From Tachypleus tridentatus (Eukaryota > Arthropoda > Merostomata > Xiphosura > Limulidae): a DNA stretch of 64,000 nucleotides. How positions within the stretch are numbered: the first letter of the stretch is position 1; each line of letters begins with the position of its first letter. The stretch is taken from positions 143,026,127-143,090,126 of the forward strand of contig NC_134833.1 in the NCBI RefSeq assembly GCF_004210375.1. The letters are read 5' to 3'. Below the pieces are notes generated by a model. That model had not been told where the DNA came from. It made no database searches and saw only the letters and a list, made by a program, of their open reading frames with translations. The position numbers and the translations under genes are program-made. Positions 47,436-60,952 of the stretch are shown here, in pieces.

Positions 47436-48415
47436 ATACACCAAACTACAACTAGGATGAGTACAACATAAAATAAATGTAATTATTAAACTACAACTAG
47501 AATGAGTACAACATAAAATAAATGTAATTATTAAACTACAATTAGGATGAGTACAACATAAAATAAATGTAATTATTAAACTACAACTAGGATGAGTACA
47601 ACATAAAATAAAAGTAATTATTAAACTGCAACTAGGATGAGTACAACATAAAATAAATGTAATTATTAAACTACAACTAGGATGAGTACAACATAAAATA
47701 AAAGTAACTATTAAACTACAACTAGGATGAGTACAACATAAAATAAAAGTAATTATTAAACTACAACTGTAATAAATACAACATAAAATAAATGGAATTA
47801 TTAAACTACAACTAGAATATATACAACATGAAATAAAAGTAATTATTAAACTACAACTACAATGAGTACAACATAAAATAAATGTAATTATTAAACTACA
47901 ACTGTAATAAATACAACATAAAATAAATGGAATTATTAAACTACAACTAGAATATATACAACATAAAATAAAAGTAATTATTAAACTACAACTAGGATGA
48001 GTACAACATAAAATAAAAGTAATTATTAAACTGCAACTAGGATGAGTACAACATAAAATAAAAGTAATTATTAAACTGCAACTAGGATGAGTACGACATA
48101 AAATAAATGTAATTATTAAACTGCAACTAGGATGAGTACAACATAAAAAAAAAAGTAATTATTAAACTACAACTACAATGAGTACAACATAAAATAAATG
48201 TAATTATTAAACTACAACTGTAATAAATACAACATAAAATAAATGGAATTATTAAACTACAACTAGAATATATACAACATGAAATAAAAGTAATTATTAA
48301 ACTCCAGCTACAATGAGTACAACATAAAATAAATGTAATTATTGAATTACCACTACAATGAATACAAGATAAAATAAATGGAATTATAAACTTCAACTAG
48401 AATAAATAATAATAA
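47436..48415. repeat. 45-bp minisatellite array, about 21 units
   Basis: Tandem 45-bp units of the type AATTATTAAACTACAACTAG / GATGAGTACAACATAAAATA / AATGT. Variants GTAATAAATACAA and GAATATATACAA alternate in the second half. An open frame on the minus strand (48396-48127) is only the repeat translated, not a gene. Confidence 0.96.
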
Positions 48416-48596
48416 CTAAAGACTTTTTTGTTCTTGAATTTGTTGTATAATTGAAAACACTCATTAACCTTGGTTCTGATCTCATTAAACCATGAGTGAA
48501 CCATTCATCTTGTTGAGAAGCACTGCTCTAGAACAATAAGTTCTGAAATGTATAGAGATTGTTGATTATATAGTATATTAGAAATACATCAGTGAC

Positions 48597-48790
48597 AGGC
48601 ATGGCCAAGTGATTAGTAAGCCTGATAGTGAATTCGAGGGTTATGGCGAAGAAAACAAAAACGCACTACACAATTTGGGACTGTAATTACACAGTAAGAG
48701 TAACAGTCAAATCTAAATATTTGATCAGGTAAGAGTAGCCAAAGAGTTAAGTGTTGATGTTTGTGACTAGCAGCTTCCCTTCGAGCCTCT
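48597..48790 (+). repeat. Old SINE family A relic
   Basis: Head GGCATGGCCAAGTGATTAG and body GAGTAGCCAAAGAGTTAAG, TGACTAGCAGCTTCCCTT. Confidence 0.6.
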
Positions 48791-48794
48791 TCTC

Positions 48795-48915
48795 CCAAGT
48801 AGTTCAGGGGTAAGTCTGAGGGCTCACACCATTAATACCCTGGTTTCGATTCTCTTAACAGGCACAGAACAGATAGCCCATTGTGTAACTTTGAGCTCAA
48901 TAACAAACAAACAAA
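48795..48915 (+). repeat. SINE family B
   Basis: GGTTTCGATTCTCTTAACAG and ACAGATAGCCCATTGTG, tail AACAAACAAACAAA. Sits directly behind the family A relic. Confidence 0.7.
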
Positions 48916-49887
48916 TTATCGTGCATATCACTTCAAAAATATTAATATCTATGCACAAATAACCCGTGTATAAGTTTGAACACATATTTTGAAATACATC
49001 AACAATATATCTGTTTAATTTTTGCTCACAGACCTACCTATTGGGTCATTACGGACTCTATCAGACTTGTGTTTTTAATTATCTGTACAACAAATTTTTG
49101 TAACTACATGGAGTTGTTGGGTTCCGGAACCTTGATAAGATATGAATCAGATGCGGAAAGACACATCAATATCGTAAACAGAGCTAGTAATATAACAATG
49201 AGCCACATATAGAAAACACATCAATATCATAATTAAAGCGACCAATAATGTATTAGTAACATTGGTAAGAATACTCAAATATTACTATTAAAGCGAATAA
49301 TAACATATGAGTCACATGGAAAAACACATTAATGTTAAAATGAAAGTGATTAATAACATGTCAGTCACACAGTGACAATTACATTAATACGTTAATATCA
49401 CAATTAAAGTAACTAATTAATTCTGGAGTTTCTGTTTTACATTTAAAATGAGTGGCTTAGTCAAGTAAATATGGTCAGTTTTTCACATTGAATGACGTAA
49501 CAGGTAAAGTTATTTAATATGGTGTAACGTTTAGACTCAGATGTTCATGAGCAAGTTGGCAGTTTAAGGTTTGTCATGTTAGCCTGTTTGAAATGTTAAC
49601 CTTTACTTTAGAAAGTAAAATATATAATACTTTCCATGTTTATAGCAGTGTTTCACACAGTTTTAAAGGAATGAGTAGAAACCTTTAGTTCTAACTTTCT
49701 GCTCCGTAATATTTTACAAGTTATTATCAAAGGAGTTTAATTCTATATTTATTTCAACGTTGCTTTTCCTTTTATTGTTGTTGTTGTTTTATTTATACAA
49801 AATGCAGTTGTGGGGAAGTCTGTAATCAGTTTATATTTCATAGTTACTTGTCGAAATGCTTACAGTTATTAATAATTTATGATGAAT
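48916..49887. other. Non-coding stretch
   Basis: Diffuse imperfect repetition of ACACATTAATRT-type words near 49200-49420; no gene. Confidence 0.4.
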
Positions 49888-50000
49888 TTGTTTGTTTATT
49901 TGTTGACAAACGCAATGCTGCATAACGAATAGATTGTGTTGTGCAACCACGAACTTCAGCATTACAAGCTCTCTCTTAACGATGAGACACCAGAGGACAG
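49888..50000 (-). repeat. Diverged SINE family B
   Basis: TTTGTTTATTTGTTGACAAA tail and CGATGAGACACCAGAGG head side. Confidence 0.5.
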
Positions 50001-50774
50001 TGTCTGATCAAAGTAATATACCGTCATAGATTAGAATTAAAAACTAGCCCTGTCAATGATGTAGCTAGTTTATAGTATCTGTCTCATTAAAACTATGCAA
50101 TTTTATAAAATAAATACTTATAATGATTAAAAAAACACTGATTCGCCGTTTGGATATTGAAATTGTTATCAATGCTTTCGGCCGTAATTCGAGTAATATT
50201 TCAGAAGGCTCGATACTAGCTTAGAAAATTTGGTTACTCCTAAATCTGTATTCAAACAAAACAAAACAATTATCATAATAATAAACTACAATAAATATAG
50301 GGAAAAATAGATATGTTTTATATACTAAACATTTTAATCAGTATTGTTAAATGTCACAAACCTTAAAGAAACAAGGCAAAAATAATACATAAACTTACCT
50401 TTTCACTTTAAAAGAAAGAAAAAAGAAACCGGAGAATAACTGACTGGTAGAAAATGGTAAATATGTATATAAATTGTTGGTGAATAGATAGTAACATAGT
50501 TACATACTAGATGGCAGTAGTTTCGCCAAATATTTATACTGAAAGTGTTTTTGTTGTTCCCACGCAATTATTTGTGTTGATGTACAAAATCAGCTAGCAG
50601 TTTTACTCAACATCACACAAACATGTATATTAAATTTATCAGTCTCTAAATTATGAGCAAACTTTCCACTTCGATTACGTCACATACTAATAAGACAAAA
50701 CGTTTGTTTTCAAAATGTTGTTCCAGTCAGCTATACTAAGCCTTATATACATCATTGCTTTTATTCATAAAGTT
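50001..50774. other. Non-coding stretch
   Basis: Nothing recognised. Confidence 0.45.
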
Positions 50775-50902
50775 ACGACCCCAGTGGCACAGCAGTATAT
50801 CTGCGGAATCACACTGCTAAAACCGGGTTTCGATACCCGTGGTGGGCAGAGCACAGATTGCCCACTGTGTAGCTCTGTGCTGAATTCTAAACAAACAAAT
50901 AT
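50775..50902 (+). repeat. Short tRNA-like SINE, family B
   Basis: Best copy: CCCCAGTGGCACAGCAGTAT, GGGTTTCGATACCCGTGG, GGGCAGAGCACAGATTGCCC, tail AAACAAACAAAT. Confidence 0.88.
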
Positions 50903-51867
50903 ATAGAGTTACTAGAACTATCTTCTCTGTTACGTTGGTTAAGACTCGACACTTCACAACTGCGCGTAAATTTCATTATATTCTTAAAGAGTATAAACAT
51001 CATAATTTTACCTCTCAATCGTTCGCTAAGAATTCCGATTTGTTCTCTATGCAAGTAGGCTATTGTGCAGCTTTAGGTTTATCAAATTGAACTTCTTTTT
51101 TCTTCTTTAGTAGGTACAGTGTAGCGTTAGGCTTAAGAATGAAAAACGCTTTTCGATTGAGATAGGATGAAATAAGAGTGAAAATGAAGAAAAACACATA
51201 AAATGTTGCAACACAATTTTTCAAACATATATATATAAAGCTCACAACAGATTTTTGAAGCATATAATTAGCATAAAAGTAGAAAATAAAAAAATCTCTT
51301 CTAGGTACGACCTTTGTACTCAGTTACTGTTTGTCTAAAGTTGCGTTAAGAAATTTCGCAAGCGGAGGATGTGAAACGAAATAATTTTTTAGGTGTTATG
51401 TATACATTTGAATGACCAAAAATCATAAATTACTATATTGATACCACATAAATCTGTTATAATTTATCAAGTTCAGTAACTAAGCTTTATTTAGGTCTAA
51501 AAAATATGAAGCTTCGAACAGGCGATAGACTCAACTTTCCCACTCAAAAGTTTCTCTCGAAAGAAAGAGAGGACGCTGTTACATTCAATAAACAGAAACA
51601 TTTTCTAAAATCAGAGGTGAGCTGGGCCAGTGTGTTTGATTCAGTACATGAGCGGTATCTTAGAAAATAGAAAATATAGAAGGTTCTCATTTTACATTCT
51701 AGCTTATCAGTATCATTAATTTGAGTTTCTAATTAGTACAAAACTATAGACTTTGTATTTGGACATCACAAACATCTAATCTGAACTAAGGCTGCATTCA
51801 ACGTAACACGTTACTTGGCACACGAAATTCGATGTTTAGGAGTGTTTTTAACATTTACTTTAAGTAA
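50903..51867. other. Non-coding stretch
   Basis: Nothing recognised. Confidence 0.45.
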
Positions 51868-51876
51868 CGTATGATA

Positions 51877-52154
51877 TGTTTGTTTGTTTGTTTTTGAATT
51901 TCGCTCAAAACTACACGAGGGCTATCTGTGCTAACCATCCCTTATTTAACAGTGTAAGACTAGAGGGAAGACAGCTAGTTATCACCACCTACCGCCAGCT
52001 CTTGGGCTACTCTTTTACCAACGAATAGTGGGATTGACCATAACTTTATAACACCCGCCCAGCTGAAAGAGCAAGCATGTTTGGTGCGACAGGGATTCGA
52101 ACCCACGACACTCAGATTACGAGCCGTACGCCTTAACCCAGCTATGCTGGGCCC
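51877..52154 (-). repeat. tRNA-derived SINE, family A, with target-site duplication
   Basis: CGTATGATA flanks both sides (51868-51876 and 52155-52163). Confidence 0.92.
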
Positions 52155-52407
52155 CGTATGATACGAACATTTGAATTATAATCTACAATTTGATACCAAA
52201 CATAATGGCATAATTTCAGAAACTAGTAGTTCAGTAAAATTTTGAATACGGGTCAAACTCGATGAAATGACCTTTGACCCGTGACCCGTCCGGAGAGGGT
52301 TAAACCTTTCTACGCTGCTCTCATGTAGTATACTACATAACTACTCATTGGCGTCACAGATATTGTTTGTTATTAAAATATTTTAAGAGAAGCAAATTTC
52401 TTTAAGT

Positions 52408-52510
52408 GTGTGTGTGTTTTTTATAGCAAAGCCACATCAGGCTATCCGCTGTATCCACCGAGAGGGAGCGAACTCCTGATTTTAGCGTTTGAAAATCCGT
52501 AGATTTAAAG
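52408..52510 (-). repeat. Diverged SINE family B
   Basis: AGCAAAGCCACATCAGGC and CTCCTGATTTTAGCGTTTG match the layout of the copy at 32735-32850. Confidence 0.5.
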
Positions 52511-55500
52511 GGATTCTTTAAAAGTCTGCATTATACGCACACAATTTCAAACCTAGATAATCTTACATATTACTAACTATCTTGGCAGTATCAATGCTAT
52601 TTTCTTCTGTTTTTACAGTCTTAATACCGCTCTAGAGTTTTGGTTAAAGAAAAACACTAAAACAGGTAAATGAAATCATGATGTCAATCCAGAAATGAAA
52701 ACTACCAAGTAAGATCTTTATCAAAGGTCATTCAACTAATACTTTTCTAAGCTGAACTTAAAGCTTTCTTTCAGAACAGTTGCTTTCGTACTCGTACTTA
52801 AGGATCATTCAAGTACTTCTTACAATTTCTAAGGTTAGGTTTATCTTTTTTCGTGTGTTCTTGAGAAATCGATTCTAAACAGGACTGGAAGATAGATAAT
52901 TCAGTTAGAATTATGTTAATCTTATTAGACCCAGATATCACTTTTTTTCTCTTATTTTCAAATCGACATAGCATGGGATGGATTATATGATTAAGAGTAG
53001 CGCCAAAGGACTGTTAACATAAATAGAAAATCTTTGTAATAATCAATAGTCTAATTTGTCTGTTTTTATTGTTGTAGAGACGCGCACTAAATTTTATATA
53101 CATAAGTCATGTAAAAGGTACTTAGTATTTGGAACTTTAACGGCATCTTATACGACCTCAAGGTTCATATATATATAGCTATCTGTAATTTAAAACAGTT
53201 TAGCCATTTTCATTAACTGTCAATGTGATAACACACTCACAACTGAAAGAACAGTGTGTCAATTGATAACTTTCAAATTTTCTAATCTACAACGTGATAA
53301 TATGCCAACTATTAGACCAAGCCCAGTCTGGTGAAACTACAATAAATAGTATATATATATATATTGCACACTTAGCTATTTCTTGGCAAAATATAACGTA
53401 TTAGCCCAGAAAAGAATTACCCCGCTAAAATAATTTTAAAATAATATCTATTTTTGTCTCTGATGACGTGATCGTTTAAATTAATAAGAGAGATTGCATC
53501 TTTCAGAGTTTTTCTATTTCAGAGGTCATTAACTTTAGGGTCTTCAACAGCCAAATATATATCCTAGGAAGTCTACTAGAGGTCTTAAGATGTCCAAGGT
53601 ATCCTTCCACCTACTGGTCTTACGGCCAGAGGCGATCACGAAGCCTGATTCATCGCTTGGCTAGCGCCATCTACAAAACTTGAATGGAATCAAATAACAG
53701 AACCGACAACTATCCGGTAGTCTTTGATCAATAACTTGTTTTATGGCCTTGGCTGCCCTATTTCGAGGAAGGAAGGTCAGAAAACCAATGGTGGTGGGTT
53801 TGGCAGACATAACAAAGGGGTATGGAAGCTCTCAGCCATACTGCTTGTTCTAAATATGCTTTTGCAAAATTATGAAATTTTAGGCAATATTTATATCTCA
53901 GAACTACGGTATGGATAGTAAAACTTTTATTGATAAGCAGAGAACAACGTTTCGACCTTCCTATGTCATCTTCATGTTTCTCGTCATCAAGAATAGGCAA
54001 TATTTGTTGGAGTTGCTTAATGTTCCTTATGGTAATAATAACAAATTGGAAGCTCTAAAGCAATAGGATAGAATAAAAACATGGATTAAGTCTTGTAGAT
54101 AAACAAAGTGTTGATAATAATTCATATAGAAACAGATGAAGGATAACTGTAGATTGAACAGGAAGTAATGAAATGAAGAAGCAGTGTTTGGAGAAAAAAA
54201 AAGTTCAAAGGTCATCAATCTCTGGATCAAGACAAAAGCCATTCGGACGCTACAGTATTTAAAGTTCCTATCCGGAAAGCTTTATTAACTTTTTCGCCTC
54301 CTTTTATGTGAAGCCCGTGTCGGTATCCATGAGTTAATGCCCTAAAGAAAGTGGTCAACGTATTAAAGTGTTTGATCACAGAGATGGAAAATTTGTAGTT
54401 TTTAAAATATTCTTATAGTTCTGTTGGTTTATCCTATATACTGGAAACTACTTTTCTTGATATTAGATCAAACAAGTAGTGTTAATGGTACTGTACGTTA
54501 TCAGTTTTGGGATATTATATTCTTTTGGTTTCTGTCATCAGCGAAGTGATCGGTTTGTTTATAAACTTGTGGGTTGGTAACGTTCGTTTTTGTAGAGAAA
54601 ACTTTCGCCTGATGTAAACCAAAGGGTTAAGGTTCATTTTAGAGAAAACTAACTGTCATTTTAAAGTTGTTTGTATGTGTTCCTATGAATTGCAATTACA
54701 AGACTGTCGGAAAAACTAATTTTAGTCAATAACACTATGTAACACAAATTTTGTTCTTGGATAGTTTGTATTATTTCTTAAATGCTTATGTTGTAAAAGT
54801 ACAGAAAATGGCCATTATTCCCTTCATACTTTGCTTTTGTAACCTGGATAACGAAATTTAGAAATTAACCTATTTTCTATGTAAAAACGGGCAAATTTGC
54901 ACATTTTCATTTACATAAGGTCTGAATAAAACAACATACGAATCAAGATTTGCATGTATTTATACTAAAGTTATACAAAAATGTTTAGAAGTGAGTAGTT
55001 TTTCAAGATTTGCGACTGTAATGTAAATCACTTTCATGTATCAGCCCCCAAATATAGTCTTCCATCATGTTTTCGTTATATGCTCCCAGGTCCCAAAGGC
55101 AAAGTTTGAAGAGAAAAATAGGTCTTTTCCATTTACTTTAGGCATAAGCAATTTGGAAATAACACTTTCTGCCCAGGAACAAGAAAAAGTAAAAATTTTG
55201 TTACATAGGATTATTAAGATGAAGGAGGTAAAAGAGTTCTTCAGGATCCGGTTAGGTTTCTTAATTTTAGGTTATAGGTAAGTGATGACCAGTTTTTAAT
55301 GTAGGTTTCTAGTAGGAAAATCAACTGTAGCCTATCTATTGTCATTAAACAAATAACTTTATTCTAAACAAGCTATAAATACATTCCTGAACAATATTTA
55401 ATGCTGTAAGTGAAATATAACTTTCCTTAATAAACCTTTCCCATCAGAAATTCCTCGTCGATTGAAATTTCTACTGACACGGCTGGCTTACTCCAGTTAG

Positions 55501-55649
55501 CTGTTTCGATAAAAAGTAAAATAAACAACAAACTTTTTCTTAGAAACAAATAACTCATCTGTTAGTAACTGACTTAACAACTATAATTATTCAATAAACA
55601 AAAAAACTGACAAACCAACAAACTAATTATAAACTGTAGCCTTATGTAT
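52511..55649. other. Non-coding stretch
   Basis: No supported gene. Around 53930-54000 a fragment shares ATTGATAAGCAGAGAACAA with 14390 and encodes (minus) DDIGRSKRCSLLINKS, text I have seen in arthropod repeat translations but cannot assign. Confidence 0.4.
53930..54000 (-). repeat. Unassigned retroelement-like tail
   Basis: The minus strand reads GGAAGGTCGAAACGTTGTTC followed by CTCTGCTTATCAATAAAAG. The motif also occurs at 14387-14445. Confidence 0.4.
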
Positions 55650-55765
55650 TAGTTTGCTTGATGATAAACGCAAAGTTGCACAAAGGGCTATCCGTGCTAT
55701 CCTCACTGCGAGGATTGAACCCCAAGTATTAGCGTTATAAGCCTTCATAATTGATTGGTGAAATA
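55650..55765 (-). repeat. Diverged SINE family B
   Basis: AACGCAAAGTTGCACAAAGG and GAGGATTGAACCCCAAG. Confidence 0.55.
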
Positions 55766-57144
55766 TCAGGCAACAAGACTGTCTTATTTAACTTATGATA
55801 ATAATGCTTATAATATATAATTTGTTCCAACATTGATAGAAACTACAACCTTTAACCTTAATTTTAAATGTTTTTGTCTTCTCCCTGAAGAGTCTCTGAA
55901 AGTTCAAATTGGAGCTAAAACAGTTACATCTGCCTAGGTTGATTCTAGGATCCCATTATTGGACAAGTTGTAAATTTAGGGCCACACGCATACACATCAT
56001 GGTAAGCATCAAGGCTGAGAAACAGTAGTCTCCGTTCACCCTGTCTGTACGAGAGAAGTGAACGTTAAACTGGAGTTCAAGCAAAAGAAAAGAAATCTAA
56101 AGAACAAATCAAGTATGGTAAAAAAAACAACAACTTTATACATGATATATAAACAGATGTTAATAACATGCGACAGAGTCGACGAGAAATTGAGTAAAAG
56201 TCCAGAAATAAAAATTTTGTATGGAAGGGATCTGAAGATCTAATTTAAAAAAAAAATAACCAATTCAATAACTACTAAAAATAAAGAACCAGTTGGAAAT
56301 GGAAAAGACTTTGGATACGTTATCATGGAAAGTTTTGCTGGAAGAAACTGAACCCAAGATATAATCGAAATTTCTTCGTTGTTATGATAATTGGAGGAAT
56401 AAAAACATTGTATGGGTGGCGCCACTGTAAACCTTAACTATAGACTAAATTTGATAGTCCGGAAATGGAAACGTCGAAAGAAAAAGAAACCGCTTTGACA
56501 TTTGATTCTCTGATCCTTTTTGGCAACGGTTTAAGAGTCCTATAAATATCCCCCTTTGTTCCTCTCTGTAGCTAACACCAGTCCTGACTCTGCTAAGAAT
56601 TTTGAAAAAATTCCTCTGATGTGACTTTGTAGCCAATAACTGTTTGTAAGAAAACATTCTGGTTAGAAATAGTCCTCTTGTGGATAAGCAAAAAAAAAAA
56701 AAAAAGATCCCCTCACCAGTAAACAGAGTATAGGTAAACCTTTGTGTAGTATTACACTAACAACAATCGTTAAATATAACGTTTAAATGTGGCGGTCATG
56801 AAAGAATTAATATATTAATAATGATTCTCTTTGATGATGATGTAATAAGTTAGGTAAAATCCACAAAGGGCACCTGGTAAGTGTTCTATTTCTCATTGCA
56901 GAATAAAATAAAGTGTTTATAATATTGTCAAAGCTAAGAAGACTATCTGCCATCACCTCTAATTTTATACTATTAACCAAAGAGAAAGCAGGCTAAGCAG
57001 CACCTTACCACCCACCTGCCCATGCTGAGGGATTGGCTGTTGCTCTTATATAGCTCTCACAAATTAAAATGCAGGGAATATATTGTAGTATCGCACAATA
57101 AAATGTTATAATGTATTTTGTACACAAAGAAGTTATTTTGTAAT
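55766..57144. other. Non-coding stretch
   Basis: Short open frames only; a poly-A run near 56690. Nothing recognised. Confidence 0.4.
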
Positions 57145-57262
57145 TTAGGTTTTGTTTGCTTATTTTAGAATATAGCTACATTGAGCTATCTGCTGTGTCC
57201 AATATGGGAAATCGAATCCTGGAGTTCAGCGTTTTAAGTCTTATGCTATTCCATTGAGAGAC
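57145..57262 (-). repeat. Diverged SINE family B
   Basis: GCTACATTGAGCTATCTGC and GGGAAATCGAATCCTGG. Confidence 0.6.
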
Positions 57263-57477
57263 TTTTTGGTTAGGAAAGCTGATGATACTAAGCCGGTTTT
57301 ACCTAAACCTAAAATAAAAAAAACTAATATATTAAATTAAAATTTTAAATCTTCCTGTTGCAAAATCTCACTTCATTTTTTAGAGTTTACTTTTCAGGAA
57401 AAGATCAATTTTATTAATAAAAGATTGTTAACTAAATCATAATTTTCAGAGTAATATAGATGTCGCTTTTAATTTTT

Positions 57478-57977
57478 NNNNNNNNNNNNNNNNNNNNNNN
57501 NNNNNNNNNNNNNNNNNNNNNNNNNNNNNNNNNNNNNNNNNNNNNNNNNNNNNNNNNNNNNNNNNNNNNNNNNNNNNNNNNNNNNNNNNNNNNNNNNNNN
57601 NNNNNNNNNNNNNNNNNNNNNNNNNNNNNNNNNNNNNNNNNNNNNNNNNNNNNNNNNNNNNNNNNNNNNNNNNNNNNNNNNNNNNNNNNNNNNNNNNNNN
57701 NNNNNNNNNNNNNNNNNNNNNNNNNNNNNNNNNNNNNNNNNNNNNNNNNNNNNNNNNNNNNNNNNNNNNNNNNNNNNNNNNNNNNNNNNNNNNNNNNNNN
57801 NNNNNNNNNNNNNNNNNNNNNNNNNNNNNNNNNNNNNNNNNNNNNNNNNNNNNNNNNNNNNNNNNNNNNNNNNNNNNNNNNNNNNNNNNNNNNNNNNNNN
57901 NNNNNNNNNNNNNNNNNNNNNNNNNNNNNNNNNNNNNNNNNNNNNNNNNNNNNNNNNNNNNNNNNNNNNNNNNNNNN
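57478..57977. other. Assembly gap of exactly 500 N
   Basis: A run of N of round length, so the true size is probably unknown. The duplicated block starts directly to its right. Confidence 0.99.
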
Positions 57978-59130
57978 TTTATATGTGATGTGCAAGTTAC
58001 TTTCTGTTGAAGTTGCTGATATTAAGGATAATAACAAGGATATTGAATCTGTTTCTGTATCCATTAGCCAATACATGCCATCAGATAATACTGATGAAAT
58101 TAATAAGAAACTATGCAATGATATTAAGACTTCAGTTGGTAATGAAGTCATAATTATGGAGGATTTTAATTTCAGATATATAGATTGGGAAATGCTAGAG
58201 TAAAATTATATGGGAGAAAAGTTTTTTGGAAACTATTAATATAATATAACAATATTTTGGAATAACATGGGGCCAATTGATCGATCTTGGCTGTTCCACA
58301 CTCTAAACTAAAGTAAAATAAAAAATAAAGGACCTTAAAGCCAGTTCTTATCATTCACATCTTTTGTTTTAAGCTTGATTAAATATACTGACTCTACAAT
58401 ATCTGAAGTCAATTTTTGAATTATAAGTATAATTTGGATGAGAATAATCTTAACAATATTATGAAAGAAATGGATCTTAGTGTAATAATTAATCAATCTC
58501 TTTAATATTTGCAAGCACTATGCTATTGTTAATGATAGGGAAAATAGGATTTTAGGTGAAATCTAAAGAAATACTAAATACAAACCAAAAGAGTTTATAA
58601 TTTCATTGCACAGGTCACATATGGAGTACTATGTTCAGTTTTGGACTCCTTACATTAGAAAGGACATTGAATTGTTGGAAAGAGTTTGAAGAATGGTTAC
58701 TAGAACGGCACCTGGGATGGAGGGGTCGTCATATGAGAAAAGGCTGAAATCTCTCAAATTGTTTTCCCTTGAAAAAAGAAGATGACTGAGGCATTTAAGA
58801 TGGTGAAAGAAATTATAGTGTTGATGCATCATTTTTTTCATACTTAACAGTGAGATCAGAAGGAATATGCAACACAAATATAACTTTTGGAAGAGTAGGA
58901 GTCATTTCCAGTTAAAACAGTTAAATGGAATGGTTGTTTGTTGGAATAGGTTGCCTTCGGATGTTGTGAAGGCAGTAAATTTAAGCACAGTTACAAGAAA
59001 TCTTGACAGCATCCAAATGATAAGTGCTGGCCTTAAGATTTTTTTTATAATAGTTTTAGTTTAATTTAAAGGATTGGATAGCCAAGATGGACAAATAGGT
59101 CCTATATTCTCCCAAAACATTATGTTTTGT
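57978..59130 (+). mobile_element. CR1-like LINE, second copy (3' part)
   Basis: Same internally deleted LINE as at 14780-16740; the left part is hidden by the gap. The C-terminal ORF2 text QLNGMVVCWNRLPSDVVKAV is open here. The 3' tail ends near 59130. Confidence 0.8.
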
Positions 59131-59287
59131 TAATTATTTATTTTTCATGAAAATTTGTTTACAGGCACTTATGTCACACATACAGTAAAACTGAAAACGA
59201 TAACTGGCACATTTGAACACTATATTTATAATTTAAATTTAAAAGTTACTTATTCATTCATTGAATGAATTCATTTTCTCAACTTAC

Positions 59288-59497
59288 CCTTTTCAAAACA
59301 ATTTGATTTTGTAATATTGACGCATTCTCTTAAGAAAACGTCAAAATGTTCCCCTTTAAAACAAGATTGTATGCTTCCAACACCATCCTCATACACTTCG
59401 AATAATGAACAAGAAGTTTCCACTGGAAACCAGCCATTCTTGCCATCCGTAGAATTATCGTTTTGAGTAGCACCAGTAACGGACTGAGAGTCATCTT
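59288..59497 (-). CDS. Degenerate CBM14-like exon, second copy
   Basis: Copy of the exon at 16901-17110, with the same acceptor, donor, phase and four-cysteine pattern; the coding bases appear unchanged. There is no neighbouring CTLD or CBM14 exon on this side of the gap within the window, so it is either one exon of a second, mostly unseen gene copy, or the allele of the exon at 16901. Confidence 0.7.
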
Positions 59498-60332
59498 CTG
59501 AAATTGAAAATTTTAATAAAATGGAAGAGTTGTGTTGTTAATTATGATTCTAAAGCCAAAAAATTGTAAATTATAACAAATTGTGTTAAAAATACAGAAA
59601 TTATCCCTTAAAATAAACATGAGATCTCTACAACTTACCAGAAACACATTTGCCGCCCTCAAGACTTGCAGTCGTAATCAGTTCCCGTTTTATATTATTT
59701 TGTATTTGTATTGTTGTAACGTTATTCTCTCATTCGTGATAACTTTTAAATTACATACTGATAATAATTCAAAGTCCAATCTGTGTAACGATAATAAATT
59801 AGCATATTTCTTCATTAAAGGTTTTACCAGCTCAAAAATTGCGATTACTTTAAAGCAGGGGTGTGCAACAGGCGGCCCGCGGGCCACAACCCGGCCCGCC
59901 AAGCCATTTAGTGTGGCCCTAGTTGTTGTAATCTAACCATGTGGCCTGATCTGTAATCCAACGCAAATGGAATATTTTTAAAAGCATCGATCCTACGGGA
60001 TTCCCAGGCTTCGACACGACAAACTTCTAAAATTATCTTTGCCAGAGAGGAGCAGGCCGAATTCGATTGGTCGGCCTCCTTAGGGCATGAATAGGTGACG
60101 TGCACTAGCACTATTGTCTACGACTCAACGTCATGTCCTGAACCTCGCCTTCGCCCGCTGGCGACAATTTTCCCTAACCTCTGCTGTCCGTCATTCATTA
60201 TTGGTGAAAATTTTATTACCTTTTACAGTTACTACAAGAGATTGAAGGTAAATTGATTATTATTTAGCATATTGTTGTGACTTTACTGAATTTATTAAAA
60301 TTTTTGCTTTCAGATGCATCTGATTCTATGTA

Positions 60333-60781
60333 CAGTGTGACCTCGTTATTCGCGGGGTTACGTTCTTTACCCTCCCGCGAATAGCGAAAACCGCGAATAT
60401 TGGACGCAGTTTTAAAACGTATATGTATGCGATTATATACTATATGAAATGCTTCCCAAACACTAATGATACTTATACTCATTGATGCAGTAATAATGTA
60501 GCAATATTGTATACTGTTATGTATTTCACTAAATTGTACCGTTTGTTACCGGGCTGTGCTTTGCCGTTTGCGTTGTTGGGGAAGCTGAGGCAGTCAGCCA
60601 ATAGCAGTCCAATCTTGTTTGGTGAAGACGACAATTGATAAAACGGCTTGATTGAGTAAATACAACAGAAATCTCCTCGAAAAGCCCTTTCAGTCTCTGT
60701 GACCTACAAAAACGCAGTTCGCGCATAACCCGCAAATATGGGGCCGCGAATGGCGAACCGCGAATAGGCGAGGTCACACTG
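60333..60781. mobile_element. pogo/Tigger-like MITE nested in the hAT element
   Basis: A 449-bp non-coding element between TA dinucleotides (60331-60332 and 60782-60783). The ends are inverted repeats: CAGTGTGACCTCG on the left and CGAGGTCACACTG on the right, followed inward by TATTCGCGG-type words and their complement. TA target and CAGTG termini place it with pogo/Tigger elements. It carries no transposase. Confidence 0.9.
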
Positions 60782-60952
60782 TATTTTGCTATTCTCAATT
60801 AATTTAAGTACCGGAAAGCTATGATCGGGATGCCAATTTAGAAACATGTGTTTCTGTCCATAAGAGGTTCCATGTGTAAATAAATTCTATGTTTTTTTCT
60901 ACTTTGCTATTTTCGTGAGAATAATTTTTGTTTTGATTTCAGGGCTAGTAAA

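Noticed and set aside
48127..48396. Open frame of 89 codons with repeated CCxHCSxxLIITFI text
   Set aside because: It is the 45-bp minisatellite translated in the one frame without stops.
55036..55281. Possible gene with a helical, charged translation
   Set aside because: No splice context, no recognised domain and no neighbouring exons; compatible with a chance frame.
57432..58203. Open frames of about 240 codons on both strands
   Set aside because: They owe their length to the 500-N gap; only the LINE fragment at the right edge is real sequence.
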